DNA of 64,000 nt from Bacteroidaceae bacterium. GTDB taxonomy: Bacteria > Bacteroidota > Bacteroidia > Bacteroidales > Bacteroidaceae. A model generated the notes under the pieces. That model saw only the letters and a list, made by a program, of their open reading frames with translations. It did not search any database and had not been told where the DNA came from. Below, piece by piece: positions 8,083 through 19,488 of this stretch. The position numbers were made by a program, and so were the translations under genes. Positions within the stretch are counted from its first letter, which is position 1; every line of letters starts with the position of its first letter. The stretch is taken from assembly GCA_017936265.1 (NCBI GenBank), contig JAGBFX010000033.1:39402-103401 (forward strand), read 5' to 3'.

Positions 8083-9867
8083 ATGATTGTCTGCATAGCC
8101 GAAAAGCCGAGCGTTGCAAAGGAGATTGCCGATATTCTGGGAGCCAAGAGCAGGCACGACGGATATTACGAAGGGAACGGGTACCAGGTAACCTGGACCT
8201 TCGGTCACTTGTGTACCCTGAAGGAGCCTCATGACTACACCCCTCTGTGGCAGCGGTGGAGCCTTGGCAGCCTGCCTATGATACCGCCAAGATTCGGAAT
8301 AAAGCTAATCAATGACAAGGGAATAGAGAAACAGTTCGGAATCATAGAACGTCTTATGCAGAATGCCGACGGCATCGTGAACTGCGGCGATGCCGGCCAG
8401 GAAGGAGAACTCATCCAGCGCTGGGTAATGCAGAAAGCACAGGCAAAATGTCCGGTCAAGCGCCTTTGGGTATCATCACTTACCGAAGAGGCCATACGTG
8501 AAGGTTTTGCAACTCTCAAGGACCAGAGCGAGTATCAGCCGCTGTACGAGGCAGGGCTCAGCCGCGCCATAGGCGACTGGCTGCTTGGCATGAACGCGAC
8601 CAGGCTCTACACGTTAAAATATGGCAAGAACCGTCAGGTGCTTTCCATAGGACGCGTGCAGACACCCACATTGGCACTTATTGTAAAACGTCATCTCGAG
8701 ATAGAGAACTTCGTCCCTCAACCTTACTGGGAACTGAAGACCATATACCGCGACACCACGTTCAGCGTCACGGAAGGACGTTTCGACAGCGAGGAAAAGG
8801 GACGCGAGGCTCTTGATAAAATCATAGGCCAGCCATTTACCGTTACAGATGTCACTGCAAAGAAAGGTACAGAACTGCCACCGAGGCTCTATGACCTGAC
8901 ATCGTTGCAGGTCGACTGCAACAAGAAGTTCGGACTCTCGGCCGATGTTACCTTGCAGACCATACAGTCACTCTATGAGAAGAAGGTGACAACCTACCCC
9001 CGTGTCGACACCACATACCTCAGCGATGACATCTACCCCAAGTGCGGCAACATTCTCAAAGGATTGCGCGACTACCAGCCGTTGATAATGCCGCTGGCAG
9101 GCAAGCCGCTCACGAAGTCAAAGAAGGTATTCGACAACAAGAAGGTAACCGACCACCACGCCATTATACCCACAGGCGTATACCCGCAGGGACTTACCGA
9201 CCTTGAGAAGAAGGTGTATGACCTTGTAGCACGCCATTTCATTGCCATATTCTACCCCGACTGCAAGTTCAACACGACCACAGTCCTTGGCGAGAGCGCA
9301 GGAGTGAAGTTCAAGGCGACAGGCAAGGAGATAACCGAACAGGGCTGGCGTGTGGTCTTTGCCAACGAACAGAACGAGGAGAAGGAGGGAGATAACGACA
9401 AGTTGCTGCCGTCGTTCACAGCAGGAGAGAGCGGAGAACACACTCCGAGCCTTGCCGAGAAGTGGACCCTGCCGCCGAAGCCATACACCGAGGCGACACT
9501 GCTGCGTGCCATGGAGACAGCCGGCAAGCTTGTCGAGGATGAGGAGCTGCGCGAGGCAATGAAGGAGAACGGAATCGGCCGTCCCTCTACACGTGCGGCA
9601 ATCATCGAGACTCTTTACAAGCGCAACTACATACGCAAGGAGAGAAAGAACATCGTTGCTACAGCCACAGGCATAGAGCTCATCAGCCTCATACGCAACG
9701 AGCTGCTGAAGAGTGCCGAACTCACAGGCCGTTGGGAGAAGAAGCTGCGCGACATCGAGAAGAGAGAGTACGAGGCAAAGAGGTTCATCGAAGAACTGAA
9801 GGTCATGCTCAATGAGGTGGTCAACGACGTGCTCCGCGACAACACCGGCTCACTGCAAGGAGAATAG
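8083..9867 (+). CDS. topB: DNA topoisomerase III
   Basis: Type IA topoisomerase that nicks and passes single DNA strands and resolves late replication intermediates. The Toprim domain begins CIAEKPSVAKEIADILG and includes NCGDAGQEGELIQRW (the acidic metal site). The catalytic tyrosine is in KVTTYPRVDTTYLS (about residue 305), and GIGRPSTRAAIIETLYKRNY is the usual downstream motif. At 594 aa it lacks the C-terminal zinc-finger extension of some homologues. It starts 21 nt after the nuclease gene, so it may be partly read through from it. Confidence 0.95.
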   Translation: MIVCIAEKPSVAKEIADILGAKSRHDGYYEGNGYQVTWTFGHLCTLKEPHDYTPLWQRWSLGSLPMIPPRFGIKLINDKGIEKQFGIIERLMQNADGIVNCGDAGQEGELIQRWVMQKAQAKCPVKRLWVSSLTEEAIREGFATLKDQSEYQPLYEAGLSRAIGDWLLGMNATRLYTLKYGKNRQVLSIGRVQTPTLALIVKRHLEIENFVPQPYWELKTIYRDTTFSVTEGRFDSEEKGREALDKIIGQPFTVTDVTAKKGTELPPRLYDLTSLQVDCNKKFGLSADVTLQTIQSLYEKKVTTYPRVDTTYLSDDIYPKCGNILKGLRDYQPLIMPLAGKPLTKSKKVFDNKKVTDHHAIIPTGVYPQGLTDLEKKVYDLVARHFIAIFYPDCKFNTTTVLGESAGVKFKATGKEITEQGWRVVFANEQNEEKEGDNDKLLPSFTAGESGEHTPSLAEKWTLPPKPYTEATLLRAMETAGKLVEDEELREAMKENGIGRPSTRAAIIETLYKRNYIRKERKNIVATATGIELISLIRNELLKSAELTGRWEKKLRDIEKREYEAKRFIEELKVMLNEVVNDVLRDNTGSLQGE

Positions 9868-9980
9868 AATCCCGGGCTACATATTTATACAAGGTACCGC
9901 AAAATCAAAAGGGGGTGACATTTGAGTAATCCTCTTTTCTATAATTTTAACCTTTGCGTCTTTACATTTTCCCTATTTTT

Positions 9981-10010
9981 TTGCTTTGTTCAAAAAAAGT
10001 TGTATGTTTG
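9981..10010 (+). promoter_or_regulatory. Predicted promoter of the mutAB operon
   Basis: TTG at 9981-9983, 19-nt spacer, TATGTTTG at 10003-10010: an exact fit to the Bacteroidota TTG/TAnnTTTG promoter. Transcription would begin near 10016, leaving a leader of about 90 nt before mutA. Confidence 0.7.
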
Positions 10011-10106
10011 CTCATTGATGAGACAAATGTGCAAGCCATGCATGACTACGCCCCCATAAAGCGGAAAATGTATAGGTTAAATTCAAAACTAATAGAACCT
10101 TCTAAT

Positions 10107-11954
10107 ATGGAAAGAGAGAGGCTTTTCAGCGAATTCCCGCCCGTATCGGCCGAGAATTGGAAAGAGAAGATTGTCGAGGACCTGAAAGGTGCCGACTATG
10201 ACAAGAAAATGGTCTGGAAAACAGGAGAAGGATTCAACGTGAACCCGTTCTACCGTAAGGAGGACCTACCCGAGGGATGTTCCGATGCCGAGCCCGGCAA
10301 GTTCCCTTACACCCGCGGCAACAGCGACAACAACAGCTGGCTCATACGTCAGAGCATTGACGTTCCGTCGGCCGAGGAGGCAAATGCCAAGGCACGAAAG
10401 ATGATTGAGGAGGGAGCGACATCCCTTCTCTTCAGAGTGCGCGGCAAGCTGGTCACTCCCGAATATATACCAGCTCTCCTCGACGGCATTGATGCCGGAA
10501 AGGTTGAGCTTAACTTCAACGTCTGCGTAAGCAAAGTCAGAATATTTGCTGCACAGTTGGTTGAGTACTACAAGCAACGTGGCTTTGACCTTGCCGCAGT
10601 CAGGGGCTCAATAGAATATGACCCCATAGGCAAGGAACTTTATGCCGGGAAGGTTATTGATGACTACATCGCAACGGTTAAGGAGATTATTGGTATCCTT
10701 GAGGAACTGCCGCGCTACCGATGCTTGGCTGTGAACAGCGCAGGGCTGTGCAACGCGGGTGCATACATAACACAGGAACTTGCCTGTGCCCTTGCTTGGG
10801 GAAACGAATACATGAATGCAGCGACAGAGGCCGGCATACCCGTCGACCGGGCTGCAAAGAACATAAAGTTCAACATGGGTATCTCGAGCAACTTCTTCAT
10901 GGAGATTGCGAAGTTCCGCGCAGCGCGTATGCTCTGGGCGAGAATCGTAGAACAGTACGCACCCGAGTGCAGATGCTCATGCAAAATGATTATCCATGCC
11001 GAGACATCAAGATTCAACCTTACACTCTTTGACCCGTATGTCAACATGCTGCGCACACAGACCGAGGCGATGAGCGCAGCCATTGCAGGAGTGGAAGCAA
11101 TAACAGTGACACCATACGATTCCGTATATGAGACTCCCACCGAGTTCGCAGAGCGCATCGCCAAGAACCAGCAACTTATATTGAAACACGAGAGCCACCT
11201 CGACAAGGTTGCCGACCCTGCCGGCGGTTCATACTACATAGAGAGCCTTACCGCTTCAATTGCAGCCGAAGCATGGAAGCAGTTCCTTGCCATTGAGGAA
11301 GCCGGCGGCTTCCATAAGGCTGTGAAAGAGGGGCGCATCAAGGCCGAAGTCGAGGCGTCGGGCAACAGCCGCCGTACAGCACTTGCAAAGCGCAAGGAGA
11401 TTCTGTTGGGCACAAACCAGTATCCTAACTTCAGCGAGACAAGTGAGGGACGTCGCCCATTGGCAATGGGTTGCGGATGCGGATGCCATAACCACGATGA
11501 GGAGAACGACAGGCTTGTTGCCAAGCGCCTGGGAGAGGAATTCGAGCAGTTGCGTCTTGCCACTGAAGAGAGCGGTCACCGTCCGAAGGCGTTCATGCTT
11601 ACCATCGGCAACCTTGCAATGCGTCAGGCAAGAGCACAATTCTCGTGCAACTTCCTTGCGGCTGCGGGTTATGAGGTAATAGACAACCTCGGTTTCAAGA
11701 GCATCGAAGAGGGTGTAACGGCAGCAATGGAGGCAAAAGCCGACATAGTAGTCATCTGCTCAAGCGATGATGAGTATGCCGAATATGCAATACCTGCATT
11801 CAATGCAGTGAAAGATAAGGCCATATTCATTGTAGCGGGTGCCCCTGCATGCAGCGAGGAACTGCAGGAGGCGGGCATCGAGAACTTCATACATGTGAGA
11901 GTTAATGTGCTTGAGACGCTCAAGGCGTTGAATGCAAAGTTGGGTATCAAGTAA
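10107..11954 (+). CDS. mutA: Methylmalonyl-CoA mutase small (non-catalytic) subunit
   Basis: Beta subunit of B12-dependent methylmalonyl-CoA mutase, which interconverts succinyl-CoA and methylmalonyl-CoA in propionate formation. The 615-residue protein shares the TIM-barrel plus flavodoxin-like plan of MutB. At the place where MutB has the cobalamin-binding DGHDRG it reads TIGNLAMRQARAQ, so it should not bind the cofactor. The start at 10107 (MERERLFSEFPPVSAENW) matches the family; 51 upstream codons overlap the promoter and are probably untranslated. A Cys/His-rich stretch (MGCGCGCHNHDEEND, about 452-466) lies in the linker between domains. The gene is followed after 15 nt by mutB. Confidence 0.93.
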   Translation: MERERLFSEFPPVSAENWKEKIVEDLKGADYDKKMVWKTGEGFNVNPFYRKEDLPEGCSDAEPGKFPYTRGNSDNNSWLIRQSIDVPSAEEANAKARKMIEEGATSLLFRVRGKLVTPEYIPALLDGIDAGKVELNFNVCVSKVRIFAAQLVEYYKQRGFDLAAVRGSIEYDPIGKELYAGKVIDDYIATVKEIIGILEELPRYRCLAVNSAGLCNAGAYITQELACALAWGNEYMNAATEAGIPVDRAAKNIKFNMGISSNFFMEIAKFRAARMLWARIVEQYAPECRCSCKMIIHAETSRFNLTLFDPYVNMLRTQTEAMSAAIAGVEAITVTPYDSVYETPTEFAERIAKNQQLILKHESHLDKVADPAGGSYYIESLTASIAAEAWKQFLAIEEAGGFHKAVKEGRIKAEVEASGNSRRTALAKRKEILLGTNQYPNFSETSEGRRPLAMGCGCGCHNHDEENDRLVAKRLGEEFEQLRLATEESGHRPKAFMLTIGNLAMRQARAQFSCNFLAAAGYEVIDNLGFKSIEEGVTAAMEAKADIVVICSSDDEYAEYAIPAFNAVKDKAIFIVAGAPACSEELQEAGIENFIHVRVNVLETLKALNAKLGIK

Positions 11955-11969
11955 CAAAGACGCGTAGCC

Positions 11970-14117
<2,148 letters not shown>

Positions 14118-14144
14118 GAAACAAACGGGCCATACAATACACAT

Positions 14145-14177
14145 AAAGCATGGTACGCGACTCGCGTACCATGCTTT
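14145..14177 (+). terminator. Hairpin terminator after mutB
   Basis: AAAGCATGGTACGCGA pairs perfectly over 16 bp with TCGCGTACCATGCTTT around a single-base loop (effective loop 3-5 nt), followed by a T-rich run (ATTATACCTTTTT). Confidence 0.85.
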
Positions 14178-14265
14178 ATTATACCTTTTTAAATACTATT
14201 TTACCCATTTGAAAGCAACTGGAGCGTTTTAACTCTTTTTTATTTCAGAGTTAACAATTTCACAA

Positions 14266-14273
14266 TAAATTTG
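14266..14273 (+). promoter_or_regulatory. Predicted -7 box of the LPS-kinase-like gene
   Basis: TAAATTTG fits TAnnTTTG, 36 nt before the chosen ATG at 14310. A TTTC lies near the -33 position instead of TTTG. Confidence 0.5.
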
Positions 14274-14309
14274 CATTGGAAACTTTTTTACAGCCTAAAG
14301 TTTTTATCA

Positions 14310-15071
14310 ATGAAAATACACATCAATCCAAAATATGAGCATCTGCGTGATGATATCATCAATGCCGCAAATGGGAACTATGTAGCGACAGAGGTTTTCT
14401 GCAACAAGAGGAACATTGTCGAGAAGTTCAGCATGCAGGGGAAGGAGTATGTAATAAAGATATACAAGCAACCCAACCTAATCAACAGGATTGCATATAC
14501 ATATTTCAGGAAATCAAAGGCCCGGCGCGCATACATGTATGCAGAGCGTCTGCTTGAGCTCGGTATTGACACCCCACAGCCTGTCGCATATATCGAAAGC
14601 AAGAAGAAAGGACTCTTCACGACAGGGTACTTCATATCGGAATATCTGCCCTACAAACTCATGCGTGATGCATACAACGAGATACAGGACAGCGAGAAAC
14701 GTCGCCTTACAAAGGATTTCATTGATTTTGCACTGGAAATACACTCGAAGAAAGTGCTCCCGCTTGATTTCAACTCAAGCAACATCTTCTATCATTTTGA
14801 TGAGGAGAGCGGACATTACCGCTTTGCCTTGACCGACATCAACCGCATGCAGTTCGACAAGACACCGTCGACAAGCGAAGTGATGCGTTCATTCGAACAG
14901 TTCGGTGTGAAGGTTGAGGGACTATATAAAATGGCTGTCTACTACTGCGCACAAAAGGGAAGTGACGTGGAGTACTCCATATTCATATTCCTCTTCCACA
15001 GAATCGGAAGCCGCATAAGAAGAAAATTCAAGCAGAGAATCAAAGAAAAGAGGAGTGCATCGCTACTGTAA
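14310..15071 (+). CDS. Predicted lipopolysaccharide kinase (InaA/WaaP-like)
   Basis: Protein-kinase-fold enzyme (253 aa) of the family that phosphorylates sugars of the lipid A-core region at the inner face of the cytoplasmic membrane. The N-lobe has a glycine-poor ATP loop and a likely ATP lysine in KEYVIKIYKQP (about 45-55). The catalytic loop is degenerate but recognisable as LPLDFNSSNIFYHF (about 150-163), followed by the metal aspartate in FALTDINRMQF. The start at 14310 (MKIHINPKYEHLRDD) places it after the -7 box; an upstream start would lie inside the promoter. The substrate is inferred only from family membership. It stands alone, convergent with the OmpA gene. Confidence 0.75.
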   Translation: MKIHINPKYEHLRDDIINAANGNYVATEVFCNKRNIVEKFSMQGKEYVIKIYKQPNLINRIAYTYFRKSKARRAYMYAERLLELGIDTPQPVAYIESKKKGLFTTGYFISEYLPYKLMRDAYNEIQDSEKRRLTKDFIDFALEIHSKKVLPLDFNSSNIFYHFDEESGHYRFALTDINRMQFDKTPSTSEVMRSFEQFGVKVEGLYKMAVYYCAQKGSDVEYSIFIFLFHRIGSRIRRKFKQRIKEKRSASLL

Positions 15072-15082
15072 GCTACCCCATC

Positions 15083-17074
15083 CTATTCATAGAGTTTATA
15101 TGTTGTGCGTAGAACCTGGAACTCCGTACGGCGGTTAAGCGCATGGCATATCTCCTTCTGCTCTTCGGTCTCAAGCGTATCTATGAACTCCTCGGTAAGG
15201 ACATCGCCCTCCTTGAGGAAAGTATGCCTCTCGCTCAGTTTCTTGGTAATGACCTTAGGAGACTCCTCTCCATAACCCGCAGCCGTAAGGCGTTCCTTCT
15301 CAATACCTGCAGCTGTAAGATACTCCACTACCGACTCAGCGCGGGCCTGTGAGAGACGTTGGTTATAGTTGTCGCTGCCTCGGAAGTCACAATGCGAGCC
15401 CAGTTCTATTGTCACATTCGGATTAAGTTCAAGCAACTTGACAAGTTCATCAAGCGAGGCTGTGGACTCGGCTGTCAAGGTCGCCTTGTCATACTCATAG
15501 AAGATATTGTCAATAAGCACAGGTTTCGTAATTGATGCAAGCTCAAAGTCTAGCTGATACTCCATGTTGCCCTCGACACTGTCGGCAGTGAGTTCCTGCA
15601 TGGAATTCAGATACCCCTTGCATGTCCCGAGCAGCACGTATTTTACCCCCGGGGTAACACGTACACTGTATGAGCCATCCTTCATGACACCGAAGCTGCT
15701 GTTCGTTCCATCGTCGCCAATCATATATATGACACCCTCGGGGAGTTCATACCCATCCTTCTCATATATCCAACCACGCAACATATGCACCGTCTCGGGG
15801 AGGTAAAACGAGTATATATGATCCCACCCGCGGGCATCGCCACGGTTAGATGAGAAGAAACCGCGGTAAAGAGCGGGAGCGAATGTCATGCCGAAGTCAT
15901 CGCCGTTCGAGTTCAGCGGAGCACCCATGTTGGTTACATTCCATAACGTGTCATTGGACAGTGTGGCACAGAATATGTCGAGGCCGCCCATTCCCGGATA
16001 GCCGTCTGAAGAGAAGAAGAGCTCGCCTTTAGGACCGAATGAAGGGAACTGCTCATCACCACCGGTGTTTATCATAGGACCCAGATTCTCTATTATGCCC
16101 TCCATTGCCCTGCTCGGGCCAATGTAGAAACGCCACAGGTCAAGACCTCCGCAGCCACCCGCCATGTTCGAGGTAAAATAGAGCCACTCGCCGTCAGGCG
16201 ATACCGCAGGATGAGCATACAACGAGAGTGTATCCCTTGATATCACAACCTGTTCGGGTTTGCCCCATGAAGCATCGCTCCTGCTGCTCTTGTATATGGC
16301 TGCATAGCGTGGGTAATGCGGGTCGGTAACGCAACGTGTAAAGTACATTACCTTGCCGTCTGGAGTAAAGGCGCACGCACCATCCTCGAATTCGCTGTTG
16401 ACATCGCTCTCTATCTTCTCGCTTTTCTGCCATTTGCCCTTCTCGTCAAGTTTTGTCATGAAGATATCTGCATGCTTCTGCCCTGTTATGCCGCTGAGTT
16501 CATCGCCTGTAGCCTCCTTGCGGGTAGTTGTAGTAACTATCATCGTAGTATCCTCGCCTACATACATGGGGCAATAGTCGCTACGCTGACCGTTGAGTTC
16601 CTTGGACTTCTTTACGATGTAGCGATTGGGATTCTTCTTCCACCCGGCCGACTGCATTGCCGACTGCAGGCCAATATGCGCCATGCGGTTATCCTGAGCC
16701 TTCTCAAGGAAAGCCCTGTAGTTCTTCTCCGAAGCCTTGTAATCGCCCTTCTCCAACAGAGCATCGGCAAGATAGAGAAGAGCTGTAGAGTCGGGATAAC
16801 CGTAACGCACCGCATTCTGATAGGCCGCGGCAGCAAAGACAGCACTATTGCTCTTGCGATAACACTCGCCCATCTTCCATGCGACCTCGGCGCGTTTAGG
16901 ACGTTCCTTGGGGGAAATCTGTCTATAGGCCTTCTTATACTCCTTGGCCGCCTCATGGTATTCCATTATGGCAGCGAACTTGTCGCCTTTCCTTATAGCC
17001 TTTTCGCTGCTGCACGCAACAGCTACAAGGGACAGCAAAAGAGTGATGAATATGTAATATATGTTCCTGTACAC
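15083..17074 (-). CDS. OmpA-family lipoprotein with TPR and PD40 beta-propeller repeats
   Basis: Outer-membrane-anchored, peptidoglycan-binding protein (663 aa). A lipoprotein signal (LLSLVAVAC, Cys21) is followed by TPR helices (about 25-145), a six-bladed PD40/WD40-like propeller (about 170-430, with SPDGEWLYFTSNMAGG and DGYPGMGGLDIF), a small beta-sandwich (about 435-510) and an OmpA domain (about 530-663) with the peptidoglycan-binding ELGSHCDFRGSDNYNQRLSQ. This architecture is that of the type IX secretion component PorE and its many Bacteroidota paralogues; the exact role here is not determined. Transcribed alone, towards the LPS-kinase-like gene. Confidence 0.85.
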   Translation of the reverse strand: MYRNIYYIFITLLLSLVAVACSSEKAIRKGDKFAAIMEYHEAAKEYKKAYRQISPKERPKRAEVAWKMGECYRKSNSAVFAAAAYQNAVRYGYPDSTALLYLADALLEKGDYKASEKNYRAFLEKAQDNRMAHIGLQSAMQSAGWKKNPNRYIVKKSKELNGQRSDYCPMYVGEDTTMIVTTTTRKEATGDELSGITGQKHADIFMTKLDEKGKWQKSEKIESDVNSEFEDGACAFTPDGKVMYFTRCVTDPHYPRYAAIYKSSRSDASWGKPEQVVISRDTLSLYAHPAVSPDGEWLYFTSNMAGGCGGLDLWRFYIGPSRAMEGIIENLGPMINTGGDEQFPSFGPKGELFFSSDGYPGMGGLDIFCATLSNDTLWNVTNMGAPLNSNGDDFGMTFAPALYRGFFSSNRGDARGWDHIYSFYLPETVHMLRGWIYEKDGYELPEGVIYMIGDDGTNSSFGVMKDGSYSVRVTPGVKYVLLGTCKGYLNSMQELTADSVEGNMEYQLDFELASITKPVLIDNIFYEYDKATLTAESTASLDELVKLLELNPNVTIELGSHCDFRGSDNYNQRLSQARAESVVEYLTAAGIEKERLTAAGYGEESPKVITKKLSERHTFLKEGDVLTEEFIDTLETEEQKEICHALNRRTEFQVLRTTYKLYE

Positions 17075-17277
17075 GGCTATTGTGCGGTTTATTATCTATT
17101 ATATAACTCGGAAAAAGCATTTTTATTATATAATATAGCTATTTTAATGAATTGGGGCGTTGAAGCGATGCGAAGAACACTCCTACAGCTTGTCCTGTTT
17201 TTGTAATACGCCGATAAATCAGGCATATGCTTTGAAAAATATTCAAGCAAGCCCGATGTTTTTCGCACGTTTGTTCG

Positions 17278-17285
17278 TATCTTCG
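17278..17285 (+). promoter_or_regulatory. Predicted -7 box of the divIC-like gene
   Basis: TATCTTCG, one mismatch from TAnnTTTG and identical to the box before cdd and ilvE, 41 nt upstream of the ATG. The -33 element is not clear. The rest of 17075-17325 is AT-rich spacer between divergent genes with no further recognisable element. Confidence 0.4.
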
Positions 17286-17325
17286 CGGAATAATAGAGTA
17301 TAATCAATCCCGAACAATCCCCGAT

Positions 17326-17637
17326 ATGTCATTCTTCTCTAAATTCACACCAATCATCAACTGGGTAAGAGAGCACAAGTATCTTTTTGTGACAATCATC
17401 TTTCTGGTCATTGTCGTGCTTTTTGACGACAAGAGCATGATAAAGCATTTCGAGAACAGGCACAAGATAGCCACGCTAGAGAAAGAGATAGCCCAGATGC
17501 AACGCGACTCAATCGAGACAGAACTGAAGAACAGCAAGATTGGGCCAAACGGAGACATTCATGAGATTGAGAAAATCTGTCGTGACAAGTACAACATGCA
17601 CACGAAGGATGAGGATGTATTCATAATTGAAGAGTAA
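17326..17637 (+). CDS. DivIC/FtsB-like septum formation initiator
   Basis: Small bitopic division protein (103 aa) of the FtsB/DivIC family, which links FtsQ/DivIB and FtsL in the divisome. There is a short cytoplasmic tail, one transmembrane helix (about 20-37, YLFVTIIFLVIVVLF), and a periplasmic coiled coil (about 45-72, NRHKIATLEKEIAQMQRD). The conserved C-terminal segment IEKICRDKYNMHTKDEDVFI is typical of Bacteroidota homologues. Its TAA overlaps the ATG of the next gene by one base. Confidence 0.88.
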   Translation: MSFFSKFTPIINWVREHKYLFVTIIFLVIVVLFDDKSMIKHFENRHKIATLEKEIAQMQRDSIETELKNSKIGPNGDIHEIEKICRDKYNMHTKDEDVFIIEE

Positions 17638-17978
17638 TGAAAATTGTAAAGACACTATATTTCATAGCGGCAATCGCCATACTCATTGGAGCCGCATCGC
17701 GCCTGTTCCTCCCCGAGGCATACGCCTACATATACACATCGGGAGCAGCGCTGTTTGCAGTCACGCAGTTCATATTGCGTCCACGGCACACCCATTTCAC
17801 AGTCAGGCGCCTTGTCATTCAGCAGCAGATTGGAGCATTGTTGCTTGTTGCGGCAGGAGTGCTGATGTTTGCGATGAAGAACAACGAATGGATGGTTCTG
17901 ATGCTATGCGGTGCACTGATGGAGCTTTATACAGCATTCCGCATTCCGGCCGAGATTGAGAAGCATGGGTCAAGATAA
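17637..17978 (+). CDS. Small four-helix membrane protein of unknown function
   Basis: A 113-residue protein with about four predicted transmembrane helices (near 7-25, 31-48, 62-82, 86-103) and basic loops (LRPRHTHFTVRRL). I do not recognise a characterised family. It overlaps the division gene by one base and ends in the bidirectional terminator, so it should be co-transcribed with divIC; a role in the cell envelope is possible but unproven. Confidence 0.75.
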   Translation: MKIVKTLYFIAAIAILIGAASRLFLPEAYAYIYTSGAALFAVTQFILRPRHTHFTVRRLVIQQQIGALLLVAAGVLMFAMKNNEWMVLMLCGALMELYTAFRIPAEIEKHGSR

Positions 17979-18012
17979 AGAATACGCAGGCGGTTGCCTG
18001 CGTATTCTTTAT
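17975..18012. terminator. Bidirectional terminator between convergent genes
   Basis: ATAAAGAATACGCAGGC - GGTT - GCCTGCGTATTCTTTAT: a perfect 17-bp stem with a 4-nt loop. It covers the stop codons of both convergent genes and can work in both directions because A- and T-rich arms flank it. Confidence 0.85.
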
Positions 18013-18908
18013 CTTAACCTTATTATATCCCCTACTTTGAGTTTTGCATAACTCCTGTACTGCGGATTCAGTTTGTACAGTTGCATAAGCCGTACACCAT
18101 AGAGCTGCGATATTGTATAGAGACTCTCTCCATGTGAAGTAGTATGGAATTCGTTTCCCTTTGCAGCTTTCCCCTTCTTCTTTTTTATATATAAGATTTC
18201 GCCCGGGAGAGGCTCCCGTTTGTCGTGAATATCATTATATTTCCTCAACTTGCGCACAGAGACACCCAATTCATCGGCAAGAATCCCCATTCTGTCACCC
18301 ACCTCGACAACGATATACGGAACGCCGTTGGTTACCTTGACCACCCTGCCGCCACCGGTTGCACCGAAACTGTCGAAGCGTTGCAGGTTATATCTTTCGA
18401 TAAGGCTTATCAGTTTCTGTGGATACTTGCTGTCCTCGGCATATCCAGCCTGTTTGAGCCCTTTTGCCCACCCCTTATAATCGGTGCGCTTGAGTTTGAA
18501 AAGGGGAGCATACCGTTGCCGGCCCACGAGGAAACGGGAATGGTCCTCATACGATTCACCCACCTTGTCATACTTGCGGAACCTGCACATGCGGCCGTTA
18601 TCCATGGAAGAGACACTCCTGCCCTTCCAGCTGTTGTCGGCCTTTATACCGAAATGATTGTTCGACTTGCGGGCCAGTTCGCTCTTGCCCGCACCGCTCT
18701 CAAGAAGTCCCTGTGCAAGCGTTATGCTTGCAGGGATTCCATATTTGTTCATCTGCTCCACCGCAAGAGGATAATATGTCTGCACATAACGCGAATAGTC
18801 ATCGGCTGCGCCATGCTGGACGGCCGGCTGTTTGGGAGCGGTCTTGAATGAAGCACATCCCGTAAACACCAACGCTGCTGCAAGAATAAGAATACTGTAT
18901 GATTTCAT
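18009..18908 (-). CDS. LysM-containing N-acetylglucosaminidase lipoprotein
   Basis: Peptidoglycan hydrolase (299 aa) predicted to cleave glycan strands. A lipobox LVFTGC (Cys18) indicates outer-membrane anchoring. The glucosaminidase domain (about 40-175) has the catalytic context ITLAQGLLESGAGKSELARK and NHFGIKAD. Two LysM repeats follow: YIVVEVGDRMGILADELGVS (about 198-245) and FHTTSHGESLYTISQLYGVR (about 253-299). The start at 18908 (MKSYSILILA) gives a standard signal; an ATG three codons upstream is also possible. Convergent with the small membrane protein gene. Confidence 0.9.
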   Translation of the reverse strand: MKSYSILILAAALVFTGCASFKTAPKQPAVQHGAADDYSRYVQTYYPLAVEQMNKYGIPASITLAQGLLESGAGKSELARKSNNHFGIKADNSWKGRSVSSMDNGRMCRFRKYDKVGESYEDHSRFLVGRQRYAPLFKLKRTDYKGWAKGLKQAGYAEDSKYPQKLISLIERYNLQRFDSFGATGGGRVVKVTNGVPYIVVEVGDRMGILADELGVSVRKLRKYNDIHDKREPLPGEILYIKKKKGKAAKGNEFHTTSHGESLYTISQLYGVRLMQLYKLNPQYRSYAKLKVGDIIRLR

Positions 18909-18948
18909 TGTCAACATTTGTTATCAGACTACAAAATAAATGAATAAA

Positions 18949-18979
18949 TTGCTTTTGAGCAACTATTTGCTTATCTTCG
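18949..18979 (+). promoter_or_regulatory. Predicted promoter of cdd
   Basis: TTG at 18949-18951, 20-nt spacer, TATCTTCG at 18972-18979 (one mismatch to TAnnTTTG), 22 nt before the ATG. Confidence 0.5.
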
Positions 18980-19001
18980 CAGTAACAAACAATGAGATTT
19001 T

Positions 19002-19484
19002 ATGAAGGAGATGATTTTGCAGACCAAGGTTCTCGTATGTCCATACGGGGAACTTACCGATACTGACAGAGAGGTTGTCGACGCTGCACGCGCGGCAACA
19101 GCCAACAGTTATGCCATATACTCACACTTCAATGTAGGAGCAGCTGTCAGACTGGGCAGTGGCATCATAGTGAGCGGCACCAACCAGGAGAATGCAGCAT
19201 ACCCTTCCGGTATCTGTGCCGAGCGCACCACCCTGTTCTGGGCCAACTCGCAATACCCGAACGAACCGGTGGAGACACTTGCCATTGCTGCACGTACCGA
19301 GCAGGGCGAACTGGAGGTCCCGATACCCCCTTGCGGTGCTTGCCGTCAGGTCATCCTGGAGACCGAGAAACGTTTCGGCCGCAACATCAGGATCATCCTT
19401 TACGGTGCCAGACAATGTTACATAATAGAGGATGGTGTGAAAGCATTGTTGCCGCTCTCTTTCAATGCCGATTTTCTGGAATAG
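19002..19484 (+). CDS. cdd: Cytidine deaminase
   Basis: Zinc enzyme that deaminates cytidine and deoxycytidine to uridine forms in pyrimidine salvage. The signature CAERTTLFWA holds the zinc Cys and catalytic Glu, and PPCGACRQVILE gives the other two zinc cysteines. That three-Cys arrangement is typical of the homotetrameric class. At 160 aa it is somewhat longer than the usual ~132 because of an N-terminal extension; the start is supported by the promoter position. The following tyrosine phosphatase gene begins 4 nt after the stop. Confidence 0.94.
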   Translation: MKEMILQTKVLVCPYGELTDTDREVVDAARAATANSYAIYSHFNVGAAVRLGSGIIVSGTNQENAAYPSGICAERTTLFWANSQYPNEPVETLAIAARTEQGELEVPIPPCGACRQVILETEKRFGRNIRIILYGARQCYIIEDGVKALLPLSFNADFLE

Positions 19485-19488
19485 AGGT

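Noticed and set aside
9954-10106. Longer N-terminus for the mutase small subunit
   Set aside because: The extra 51 codons contain an exact promoter match and have no similarity in style to the family N-terminus.
16316-17206. A long open frame (296 codons) on the plus strand across the OmpA lipoprotein gene
   Set aside because: It lies antisense to a clear full-length OmpA/TPR gene, has no family motifs and reflects low stop frequency in that frame.
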